This document shows, piece by piece, positions 39,238-50,967 of a stretch of 64,000 nucleotides of DNA. The DNA lies in assembly GCF_901709675.1 (NCBI RefSeq), contig NC_051101.1:310001-374000 (forward strand). Direction: 5' to 3'. The stretch comes from Syngnathus acus (taxonomy: Eukaryota; Chordata; Actinopteri; Syngnathiformes; Syngnathidae). Made by a program: the position numbers and the translations under genes. Position 1 is the stretch's first letter; every line of letters starts with the position of its first letter. The notes below the pieces were generated by a model that was not told the origin of the DNA, searched no databases, and saw nothing but the letters and a program-made list of their open reading frames with translations.

Positions 39238-41001
39238 CCGTAAATTCCGGACTATAAGCCGCACCGGACTATAAGCCGCACCAGCTAAAATTGGGGGATA
39301 TTTTAGTTTTTTTCTTATATAAGCCGCACCGGACTATAAGCCGCACGTGCACACGCGTCTTTTTACAAAGAAAGACCGTTCACAGAAAGCCTTTTTAAAG
39401 TTTTAATAACATACTTTAACATGTCTTTCTAAACATTGCCTGTGACGCAGCAGTAGTACCGCAGCAACACGGAAGTGTGCACGCGAGTTATTAACAAAGA
39501 AAGACTGGACACAGAAAGCTTTTTTAAAGTTTTAATAACATACCTTAACATTTCTTTCCAAACACTGCCCGTGACGCGGCAGTAATACCGCAGCAACACG
39601 GAAGTAACACAAGACTAATAGGGCTGGATTAAAAAAAACATACCCGGTAAAAGTCACTGAGACGCGGCGGTAACACAGCAGCAACACGGTAGTACAGCAC
39701 CAACATGGCTCGTTAAAAAACATACCAGTAAAAGTAAAAAAAGAGCTTCATCGTCTTCATCTTCCTCCTGTGCACTGAAACCATCGAAGTCTTCCTCCTC
39801 AGCGTCCGATTGGAATAGCGTTAGATATCCTTCGCCTCACACTTTCTCAGTCTCTCTTTCGTCGTCGCTTTTATGCATTTCTTCGAGTGTGATGAGGGTC
39901 TGTTCATGCTAATTTTATTCATGCACGAAGCGCTAAATTATATTAAACTAGCGAGCGACACGTATAGCTCCATAGTAGACGGGACCACGAAATAAAGAAA
40001 AGGGTGACGTAACAGAATGTCATCAACATCGACTGACTTTAGCTTAAAAGCGGCATCATATGCATTTCTTTTGTCCCCCATAATGACGGTTTGTGTATAA
40101 AAGCTCCCTTTCAGTAATGTCCGTCTTGATCTCGTTCTGTCTCTTCTTCGTGTGAATTATACGCCTATCAAAACACAAACTAGCACGTCTTCTTCGGCGC
40201 ATTATCTCTTCTTCGTCTGTCTCGCTCTTGCTTCCTGCTAGAGCGCCCCGGAGGCCGTAAAAATCCATAAATACGCCGCGCCGCCATTTAAGCTCTATTT
40301 CCCTCTTTGACAGCCAAATCGATTGCTTTTAACTTAAAAGCTGCATCAAATGCATTTCTTCGTGTGTTTTCCATGATGAGGGTGTGTGCGTGATGCGCGA
40401 AATGTTCAAAACACAAACTAGCACGTCTTCTTCGGCGCATTATCTCTTCTTCGTCTGTGTCGCTCTTGCTTCCTGCTAGAGCGCCCCCTGGAGGCCGTAA
40501 AAATCCATAAATACGCCGCGCCGCCATTTAAGCCTCGGGGTTCAAAGTAACCTTCTGAATAAAATGCATTAAAAGTTCACGTTCATTACAACTTGTTTTT
40601 GGTGAGCAAAATGTCAGAAGAATTGAATTTAAATGCTGATTGATTGGGTTTTAATACAATGCAGATGGTCCAAACAGCGCCACTGCTTTGTGTAATCTCT
40701 GAGTCACATGGCAGAGTAAGAGAAAGGGTTTAGAGCCCTTTAACGCAGGTCACCTAGCGTGCATTCCTACTAAAGCTCATAATAGTCACAAGCAACACAG
40801 CCAGAATAAGCAGCAGCCATAGTAGTGTTTCAAAATAGTATTTTTGTTGTTGTTTTTTTCTTCAAGATACCGCAGTGTATAAAAGTGATCAAGTCATCAC
40901 AAAAATCACGAAAAAAATCCTTATATAAGCCGCACCTGACTATAAGCCGCAGGGTTCAAAATTTTGGAAAAAAGTCGCGGCTTATAGTCCGGAATTTACG
41001 G
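39238..41001. mobile_element. Pogo-derived element with TA duplication
   Basis: The long inverted ends CCGTAAATTCCGGACTATAA and TTATAGTCCGGAATTTACGG are flanked by TA (39236-39237, 41002-41003). On the minus strand, 40,288-40,527 encodes a remnant of the pogo transposase N-terminus (NAFDAAFKLKAIDLAVKEGNRA-like, cf. the copy at 59,148). It has no catalytic domain. The terminal ACTATAAGCCGCAC motif is repeated immediately inside the left end. Confidence 0.85.
40170..40534 (-). repeat. Partial tandem duplication of the pogo 5' region
   Basis: A segment of about 120 bp (40,170-40,291), including the RRRRRASLCF coding string and the AAATACGCCGCGCCGCCATT block, recurs at 40,408-40,534. Both copies are followed by ...FDAAFKLKA-type coding sequence, the first in degraded form. 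Confidence 0.7.
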
Positions 41002-41142
41002 TACTCTAGAGCAGCGTTCCCCAACCTTTTTCGTGACACGGTTAGGTGTCGGACAAATTTTACCGGGGGGGGGGGGGGGGGGGGCGTGGTGACGTCAGTG
41101 CCTCTCCAGTCATGAACCTCACTGCACGTCACTGTCACCTTG

Positions 41143-42095
41143 GTATCATGATGATATCATAGTGGGGTTTGTAATGGCATCCCAATGAAGTCATGGCTGG
41201 TAGGATGATGATGATGTCACGGCAACTTCAAAACAGCGAGGTTAGATGTCCCTAGCAAGTATGAGAACTACTCGTTAGCATAGCATTTACCTGACATGAT
41301 GCCGTCACGTATCGCTGGACGCGCACCGTCACGTCATGTCGATATTTCAAGACTGCTGCCTCTTTCTCGCGCGCACACATACACGCACACACACACGCAC
41401 ACACACGAACGAAGGGGCGCTCACGCAAAGAGAATAGATTTTTCTTCCTACCGCCGGGCGAGAGATTCTTCATCGCCATCTTCATCTTTCTCATCTTCAT
41501 AAGAAAGTCGTGAACGACTGACGCATTGATCCTCCTCTTCTTCCTCCTCCTCGTCCTCATTGAGCAGTTTAACCCTTAGCTGGCTGCATCCGAGTCACGT
41601 GGCTACGTTAGCATCAGCATGTAACTTGACTGTCTGTCACTATGACAACCGAGAACAGCCACTTGTTTGCAGGTGCCTAAAGCCGTACCCACCGACGAAT
41701 CAGCTCGAGCCGTGAGAGTGCAGGTGTCTAAACACACTAATTTTTGCTTCCTTTATTCATGAGCTGTTTTTGCGGGGAGCTCCAGGCGCACTTGTGCACA
41801 AGTCAGGCGCAGCTTGATGTGCCACACCTGTGAGATGAGTTGTATTTTAACAGCTTTGGAGAGCTTTGTGTGCAGTATTTGCGAGAAAGGCCTTTGTGTA
41901 CACGGGAACGGGTTAGTGAGGTCAGTGCCAAAAGTCAAGTGTGCGCGCTTGCCAAAAAGGGAAAAAGGGCAAATAATTTTTATTGTTTTTCGTAAGTATT
42001 TTGTGGCATATTTAAAAACTACAGTACAGAAATAAATATTGAAAGAATGAAATGATGATGTAAATGAAATACGGTACATAACATGCATAAACCGT
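41143..42095. other. Intergenic; short (CA)n
   Basis: A (CA)n-type tract lies at 41,378-41,408. ORFs on either strand are low-complexity or motif-free. The region may include upstream exons or the promoter of gon4l, but none could be identified. Confidence 0.35.
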
Positions 42096-42497
42096 TTATG
42101 TATGTGTTATATATCGTATTTCATTTACACCATCGTCGTTTATGATAAACGGTACATAAACACCGCATGACACGTTGAAATGATTTTTGTTGGTCTTCGT
42201 GGTTTTTCGCTTGATGTCCCGGTCGACCTCCAGGTCGGCAGTTGGCGACATATCGCTGTTGCTGTGCACCATCTGCCGCCATTTCTGCCGGAGCCGGATT
42301 GTTGGCGGAAATGAAGCCAGGATGCTGCCAGTTGGCTTGAAGCAAACATTCGACGGTAAATTATCTTCTTTTACTGTTTCTACGTCTTCGACCCTTTGAA
42401 ACAGACATTTGTTCAACAATTTGGGACATCGATTCTTGCTGTCATTTACAAGCGCAGTGGCATTTATTCTGACTGGCTTTTTCCTGCTGTCGTGCAT
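42096..42497 (-). other. Unassigned 133-codon reverse ORF
   Basis: Starts MHDSRKKPVRINATALVND and has a mixed, protein-like composition including a basic central segment (IRLRQKWRQMV). No family is recognised. It lies divergently about 330 bases upstream of the first gon4l exon I can support, so it could be the first exon of a head-to-head gene or a chance ORF. No splice partner was identified. Confidence 0.25.
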
Positions 42498-42825
42498 AAC
42501 GTTCCAGACTTTTAGTGACGGAGCAAAACGTCCTCATCATATTTGACGGCTCAAGCGACACAAGCACATCTCAGTTGCCGTTTATTTTTGTCGCTTTATT
42601 TTTAGTTTGTTTCACCGTTGGCTCATGCTCTTGTATAACGCAAGTAGTTGATTCGCGTTCAATAAATCTGTCCTCCGTGGTGAGAGATGGCCTGCATAGT
42701 TAGGTTTGATGAATCCCTCAACGGTCATAATAAAATAACTGCATAACTTGTCTGTCTTCGTGTCGATAGATCGAGAGTAGAAATACAAACCAAGTATCTG
42801 TTTTTTGTTGATGTCATCAGCAGGG

Positions 42826-45800
42826 ATGCGCGAGGAAGATGCAGACAAGGGAGAAGCGTCTTTTTTGTTCAATATCAGGAGTGCTGGACTGGAAGATGAA
42901 TGGAGACCTTTGTCAGGTGACTGAGAACGAATGTGACATCACCATCATGCAACATCAGCACAGTCACACGACGGATGTTGTCTGCCATGTTGCTCAGGTG
43001 GGCAACAGCCGCAGGAGTACAGTGAAGACGAGCTGGGCCGACTGGACATCGATCTGGACAGAAAATCCAGACGGCACAACTTGACGTCTGGCAACGTGCG
43101 CACCATCCTGCATGTCAGTCTCTCTCTGTCGCTCTCTGACGAGCACACATAGCTGAGGGCAGCGAAATTCACATCAGCCATGACTTCAAGTTGCGCCCCC
43201 ATGATGTTACTCTGCTGAACAAAACATCTTTATGGGCGTATTTCTTGTATTATTATCATCGAAACAATTCTCAAGACGTCGGATTTAGAGCTTAAGTCGA
43301 ATTCTTGCGATGTACCCTGTAGGCTTCACAATTGAACCAATAGCCACAAATAAGTGCTGTTTATGGGTGGGAAAGGTCCGAGGATGGTATAAAGGGGACC
43401 ATTTGTCTTCCTTTTTTTGCATGTAAGGGTAAAACGCGTGCAAGGTCTGCAAGTAAATGCCATTGTTGTAAGAAACCAAAGGGAAGCGGAATCCTCCCCA
43501 CCAGGGGTGCGAAACCTTTTGTGCACTTCTGCTTGTACTTCTCTCAGGAGGTGATTACTCACGAGCGCGTGGTGGACATGATGAAAGCTGCCATCAGAGC
43601 AACCCAGGACATGCCCATGTTTGTAGGTTACGCCGGCGCTCACATGAATGCCCTTCATGAGACCGCGTGCTTATGATGCCTTGTCCCTTGTCGCCAAACC
43701 AGGAGCCAAAGATGACGCGCTCAAGATTGAAGAGAGCCATCCAGCAGGGACAGGTAACCGGTTCGCTACGCACAACTTCGTTGTCGTCATCGGTGTCATC
43801 TACTTGACGAACTGTCCTTGTGCCAGTGTCTCGACTGGAGTTTGTCCACAGAGCAAAGTTTGCTGGTAAAACAGGATAGCCGCCCCTCCAATGTCAGCGG
43901 GCTTAGTCAAATGCTGACGCCGTGTTTTGTCTTCAAGCATCCTCAGTTTGTCGACATCCATCTCGATGCCGACGAAGACTCGTCGGATGAAGAGTACTGT
44001 CCCGAAGATGAAGACGATGATGACACAGCTGAAGAGGTCCGTCCGTCTTTGAGAGCAACCTGATGAGCGCTTTGAAGCGTGTGGCTTCCGCCTGTCGTGT
44101 TGCTGCATCACGACTCAAAGGTTCTCTTGTTTGCTCTTTTGTGCGGACGTAGACTTTCCTCAGTGATGGTGACGTCATTTCGCCTGACAAACCTTGTGAC
44201 TCCAGCTCCCAGGTAACCTGTGACCTCCCCCTATGTTGCCTGGTGGTGTGCGTTGACGTGGCCTCTGGCGGGATTCTTTTTCAGAGGCACTCGATGTTGG
44301 CCGCCCACAAGCTCACAGACACCGCCGGTCCCTCCTTCCTGGAACGCCTGAATGCTGTGGAGGAGGAGCTCAACTGTGGTCCCGCCTATGCGTCCTTGAC
44401 GGTAAACATCCGCAGTCGGCGTGTGGGACATGGCAGCACACAAGCTTTGAAAAACGGCCGCGGCATCATGGGTCACCAAGCAGGTGCCCGCCAAGGAGTG
44501 CAGGAGTAACCGTCAGGCGGGCCTCTTCTTAAAATAGCGCGCCACGTGCTATTTGAGATTACAGTGGAGCCTCGGTTTTCGAACGTCCCGGTTCTCGAAC
44601 AAATCGGTATTCGAACAAAAAATTCAAGATTTCTTTGCTTCGGACGTCGGACGAAATTCGGTTGTCGAACCTCGTGAGATGAGCCGAGAGGACCCGCATG
44701 CCAACTGACTCCGTTCGTTATTACGTTCTCGTTACTCTGAGGATTGCATCAACTATAATCATGCCTCCAAAGGAAGCAAGTGGGAGCAGTAAAGCCATCC
44801 TAAAACACAAAGACGCTCTTAAAGCAATGTGACAGTGAGCGCCCGGCGCGCTGCGGTTGAGCGATCGGACCAAATTAAGCTCCCTGCGCACTGAGGTCCA
44901 CTTAACTTTTGGAAAGTACATCAGGACATTAAAAATATGTTCTAAATTTCAGCGACGGCTCTGACACAATAATGCGACCAGCGCGGTGCAGTTGCACGGT
45001 CGGCCAAAAATGCGCAAATGAAAAAATGCTTTTTTTTTTTTGAACGGATTAAATTTCTTTCCATTATTTGGAATGGGAAAACATGATTTGGAATTCGAAC
45101 GATTCACTTCTCGAACAGCCTTCTGGAACGGATTGTGGTCGAAAACCGAGGCTCCACTGTATTTTCATGCAAAGTTGTTGAAGTGATCGTTTGAAAATGT
45201 AAAAAACCTGGTAACGTGTCATGAAAAGAATTTCTTACATTCTGCTATGGTGGTTCTTAACCTTGTTGGAGGTACCGAACCCCACCAGTTTCAGATGCGC
45301 AATCCCCGAACCCCTCTTTAGTAAAATTAAAATGATTTTTTTTCGAATTCAAGACAGATTTTTTTACTGGTGCACAAAATGAGCCGTGCATAAACATCAC
45401 ATTGTTCAAAGAACAAAACCAACACAATTCATGAACTCTCAACAAATTACATACCAGGAAATCAGTGTGACTTCTGCGTCATCACAAATTTACACGACAT
45501 ACAGGTGTGTTCGGACCTCCGCAGTGGAGGCTCTGCTGAACTCCTGAGACCAACCCACCGAGCCCCTAGGGTTCAATCGAACCCAGGTTAAGAACCACTG
45601 TGCTCAATGGTTGTGAAATGAATGTAATTTATTATGACTAGTCATATAACCACCAAAACGGGCTTCCGGAACATCAAAGAGAACAGATGGTACAGGAATG
45701 ATGATGATATCGTACCCACACCACCGGCGGGATCTTCAACAACGCTCGGGCTTCCAGTTCATTTGGTTTTATGTGCAGTCTCACAGGACAGAAGATGTGG

Positions 45801-48800
45801 AGGAGGAGGAGCAGAGGGACGAAGGCTCCAGCGGGTTGGCATTCCGCACGCGTTCTAAACTTCGCCTGGTTAACGTCCCCCTGGAACAGCTAGAGGCGGC
45901 GCTTTTGCCTCTCGACATCACAGCTGACATGTATGAGCAAAGCCCCTGCTGCAAGGAGGAAGACCGCCATTGGGCGCGCTGGCTGCAAGGACTCATGGCC
46001 GCCGACAACCAAGGTCAGCAAAAAATGAACGATCGCTCGCTCACCATTTGGGCAAAACCGCAAAGCTTCAGCCCTGTTCTCACACTATGCCACTCCAATA
46101 CGACCACCTTTTTCCTTTGTCGTTTGGCATGTACTTGTAGAACGTGTTCGTATTTTCAGTTCAGTTATTTTCAGTTGAAAGTTACTCATCAGCACCAATG
46201 TGAGTATTTGGAAGAAAGACTTCACTCCCTCTATGCAAGTTCCTCCTTTTTTCTACGACTTGACCCAATCCTTGCGCCGCCATAATCCTCCCGTCTCAAG
46301 GAGACCCAAAAACCACACATAAAAATGTCTAAAATGTTGACCAAAATTGGACGTAAGAGGTTTCTCCCCAGCGATTTGTCAAGGGCCATGAGACAAAACA
46401 AAGATTAACCTTGAAAACTCTCTAAATAGAAAGAGCAGTGTTTGGAGACTTTTCTAAACTTTGTTGAAGGCATCCATCTTTATTTTCACTTGTTCCTATT
46501 TTGAATTCGAACATCATGACACAGTTGTGCTCATCAGTTGGATGACGCTGGCAGAATGTGGAATGGCTTTGTGCAGAGGAAGCCGACGACGACGACGACC
46601 CAGAGTATAACTTCTTGGACGACCTGGATGAACCTGACTTGGAGGACTACAGGACGGACCGGGCTGTTCAGATCACCAGTACGTGTCCCATGATGATGTT
46701 TGGGCCAGCATGTACATCCCGCTTGTCAGTCCTAGTATTGAGATCCCAACTATTGATACCAATTGATTCAAATGATGGGCAAGTTAAATCTCAAATGCTC
46801 TTGACAATAACATCTTCTGTGCTGCTCCACTCATCCAAAGATGCCATTCGGCTGAATCTCGTTTTTGTGGAAAAGGAATGAGGCTGCCAAAGCCACCCAC
46901 TCATGTGTCAGCATCTGGGGAGGGGGGGCGTTACGAGACCAAACTCAGAAAACGGGCGGTCGTCGTTACCTGAGCCCAAAGCCACTGTGATGTCATTGTC
47001 AGTCAATAGCGAGCAGAAGTGTTCAATTTCCCAAACTTCCATGGCGACCGAGCGTGGACTCGTGTCCAGCCGCAAAAGCCAAGAGTTGGACGAGAGCTGC
47101 GAGTGTTGCGATGCTTGACACGCAGCGTGTGCACCTCTCTCCTTTTTCAGAGAGGGAAGTCAACAAGCTGCTGGAGGAGCTCTTTGACACGGTGGGTTTA
47201 TCTTGCTTCTGCCGCCCGCGAGGATGCGGACCAGATGCGCGAGGAGTCGATAGGCTTTGTCATTGTGCGTTTGCAGCTCTGGGATGACCGTCAGGCTGAG
47301 GAAGAAGACGAGGAGGACGATGAGGAGGAAGAGGAGCCAGAGGCCAGCCCCGGCTTCAATGTCCCGCAGCCTTTGTGGTAAGACAACACAGCTCGGGTTT
47401 TGCGTCCCGATGCGCCCTCTTGTCGGGCCGCTCCAGCAAAGATGTGCTGTGAGCGTTTGGGTCAGGAGGAAGAGAAACGTTCTCCTCTTGTGCAGAATCT
47501 TCAAATAAGCGCTGCGAAGGAAGACTGGTTGACCTGGAGAGGAAACATTCCTTCTTGGGAAGGGGGGGGCTTTCCGTTCACACTTTTTGCCACGTTTGCC
47601 CTTTGTAGCTTGGAGCCAGCTTTAACCGGCACGCTAACTATGCGGAGACGGGAACCATTCAGGAGAGCCCTGCAAGACACCACCAACCACCCGTGGCCCG
47701 CAGCTGCACCCGCTCCGTTGTTGCTTCCTAAAGCGCTGTGCCCCAACTCGGCCCACAAACGCCAACTGCAACGACAAATCCAACAGGTGCTCACCCTTTC
47801 CTGCCTTTCCTCCAATCGAGCTCCGGTCTCTTGATCTGCTCCCCTCTCTCAGCACGTGCAGCTTCTGGCAGAAGTTCATCTGCTGAGTCGTGGTGTCGGC
47901 GCCCTGAAACACGAAGCGTCTGTCACCAAACACTTCCTGGTCAGTCGAATCAAGAACAGGGCAGAAACACTGCTGACCAAACACACAAACCAAAGCACAC
48001 TGTAACGTGTCGAGCAGGAGGAGCTGCAGCGTTTTGCCGTGCAGCAGGAGCAACTGTTGCACGCCTCGTCTTTCCGGGCGTGCAACTTGCAGGGAGCACT
48101 GGACCTTCTTCGGGAGATTGAGCATCGAGTGGATCTTCCTCCTCCCCCACCTCCTGTGTCCAGGCGCTGGCTCCCTGTAATGTCTTCGTCAAGCATTAGT
48201 AAGGACAAATGACCCCCCCCCCCCCCCCACCTGTTCCAAGCCTTGTGGCTGAACTTCCTGCTGTGTTTAGGCCACGCCTTCCCCGTGTTGCCCTCCGACA
48301 CTGCCTGGCTGCTTGCCACACGAGTGGTTTTCCTCTACCCAGAACTACTTCCTGTTTGTAACCTGGATCCCTCCCACCACCCACGACCCCATCGCAGTAT
48401 TTTTACTGCAGGAGAGGACGGGTAAATAAATACATGCGTTCATTCTTAGGCAACTTGATAAGTTGAGTTTCCCAACTTATTTAGACAAGGTCGGCCGGCT
48501 CTCTGAACAAGATTTTCCATAATATCTTTGCTCGACCGTGTTATAACAAATGGTGTCGGCGTCGAGGCTGATTGTTTTAGGTCTGAAGCACTTTGAGGGG
48601 GCCGTCCAGCCCGAGCATTTGATCAGCTCCTACCTGCTCTGCAAAAGCTCTTGGAAGTTGACTAAACACATCCGTGAGATGAGCAGCTCCAGAGCGCCGC
48701 GTGAAAATGTGCTCAAGGTGAATATGTGAAAGGGTCCCGTGTTGGACACAAATAGTTGAGCTCTTTATGTTCTCTGCAGATGTTCCTCGCCCGGCAGCTT

Positions 48801-50930
48801 GCTACGCCGCTGCCGCTGGCCTGTGCAAGAGTGCAACCTGGAGACCAGCACCCCCCAGTGGAGAGAGACTCCTCCATCATGCCCTTTTGGCTCAAGGTAC
48901 AAATGAGAGTCCTTGAATCGGGGCAGAGTTCTGTCCTCGTGATCGGACGTTGCTTATCAGGGGTCAGGTCGCGGGGGCTGACCCTCATCCTGACCGCTTC
49001 ACACTCGGCTGCGAACCGCTCCAGTGAGAGCTGGAGATCACGGCTTGAAGAAGCCAACAGCACCACGCAGATGCAATGCTGAGCTCCCAAAACCGGACAC
49101 CCTCAACACCTCGGCTGTGCCTAGAAATTCTGTCCATAAAATTTATGAACAGAATCGGTGACAAAGGGCAGCCTTGGCGGAGTCCAACCCTCACTGGGAA
49201 CGAATCCGACTTACTGCCGGAACTGCGGACCAAGCTCTGGCATCGATGATACACCCTTATCAGTTGGTTCGGCACCCCGTACTCCCGAAGCATCCTCCAC
49301 AGAACTTCCCGAGGGACACGGTCGAACGCCTTCTCCAAGTCCACAAAACACACGTGGATTGGTTGAGCGAACTCCCATGCACCCTCAAGGATCCTGCCGA
49401 GGGTATAGAGCTGGTACACTGTTCCACGGCCAGGACGAAAACCACACTGCTCCTCCTGAATCCAAGATTCGACTTCCCGACGGACCCTCCTTTCCAGCAC
49501 CCCTGAATAGACCCTACCAGGGAGGCTGAGGAGTGTGATTCCTCTAGTTGGAACACACCCTGCGGTCCCCCTTCTTAAAGAGGGGAACCACCACCCCAGT
49601 TTGCCAATCCAGAGGCACCGTCCCCGATGTCCACGCAATGCTGTAGAGGCGTGTCAGCCATGACAGCCCCACAAGATCCAGAGCCTTTAAAAATTCCGGC
49701 CGGATCTCATCCACCCCTGGGGCCTATTCTCCCCACCGACTCACGACGTCCTGAGTCGAGGTCAGCAGCACGCCATCTCCACTGTAAACAGTGTTGAATG
49801 TGCACTGCTTCCCCCTCCTGAGACGTCAGATGGTGGACCAGAATTTCCTCGAAGCCGTCCGGAAGTCATTCTCCATGGCCTCGCCAAACTCCTCCCACGC
49901 CCGTTTTTTTTCGTAAGCAACCGCCGAAGCCCCATTCCGCCTGGCCATCCGGTACCTGTCGGCTGCCTCCGGAGTCCCACAGGCCAAAACGGCCCGATAG
50001 GACTCCTTCTTCAGCTTGACGGCATCCCTTACCGCCGGTGTCCACTAGCGGGTTTGGGGGTTGCCGACCACCATACGGCCACAGCTCCGGTCGGCTGCCT
50101 CAACAATGGAGGCACGGAACATGGGCCACTCTGACTCGATATCCCCCGCCTCCTCCGGGACATGGGAAAAGCTCTGCCGGAGGTGGGAGTTGAAGCTCTT
50201 CCTGACAGGGTATTCTGCCAGACGTTCCCAGCAGACCCTCACAGTACGTTTGGGTCTGCCAGGTCGGACCGGCATTTTCCCCCACCATCGGAGCCAGGTG
50301 GTTATCAGTTGACAGCTCCGCCCCTCTCTTCACCCGAGTGTCCAAAACATGCGGCCGCAAATCCGATGACACGACTACAAAGTCGATCATCGAACTGCGG
50401 CCTAGGGTGTCCTGGTGCCAAGTGCCCACATGGACACCCTTATGTTTGAACATGGTGTTCATTATTGACAATCCGTGTCGAGCACAGAAGTCCAATAATA
50501 GAACACCACTCGGGTTCAGATCGGGAGGGCTGTTCCTCCCAACCACGCCCTTCCAGGTCTCACTGTCATTGCCCACGTGAGCATTGAAGTCACCCAGTAG
50601 AACGATGGAGTCCCCAGAAGGAGCGCTCTCCAGCACTTCTTCCAAGGACTCCAAAAAGGGTGGGCACTCTGAACTGCTGCTTGGTGCATAGGCACAAACA
50701 GGTCCCGTCCCCCCCACCCGAAGGTGGAGGGAGGCTACCCTCTCGTTCACCGGGGTGAACCCCAATGTGCAGGCGCCCAGTAAGTATACCCACACCTGCT
50801 CGACGCCTCTCACCGTGGGCAACTCCAGAGTGGAAGAGACTCTAGCCCAGGGGTGCCCAAACTTTTTCAGCTCCCGAGCTACTTTTGAAATGACCAAGTC
50901 ACAAAGATCTACCCACTAAAAAAAATAATA

Positions 50931-50967
<37 letters not shown>

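Larger units (their letters stand above)
38362..41134. mobile_element. hAT-like element with TSD TCACCTTG, hosting a pogo element
   Basis: The left end CAGGGACGTGCGGTCAGAGG and right end CCTCACTGCACGTCACTG form an imperfect inverted repeat, and the perfect 8-bp duplication TCACCTTG is at 38354-38361 and 41135-41142. Most of the interior is the pogo-derived element 39,238-41,001 and a small hAT terminus at 41,011-41,085 with a G17-18 run. No transposase of its own is recognised. Confidence 0.85.

Noticed and set aside
41067-41084. G-quadruplex regulatory element
   Set aside because: A plain G homopolymer within a hAT terminus fragment, prone to assembly-length error; no G-tract spacing.
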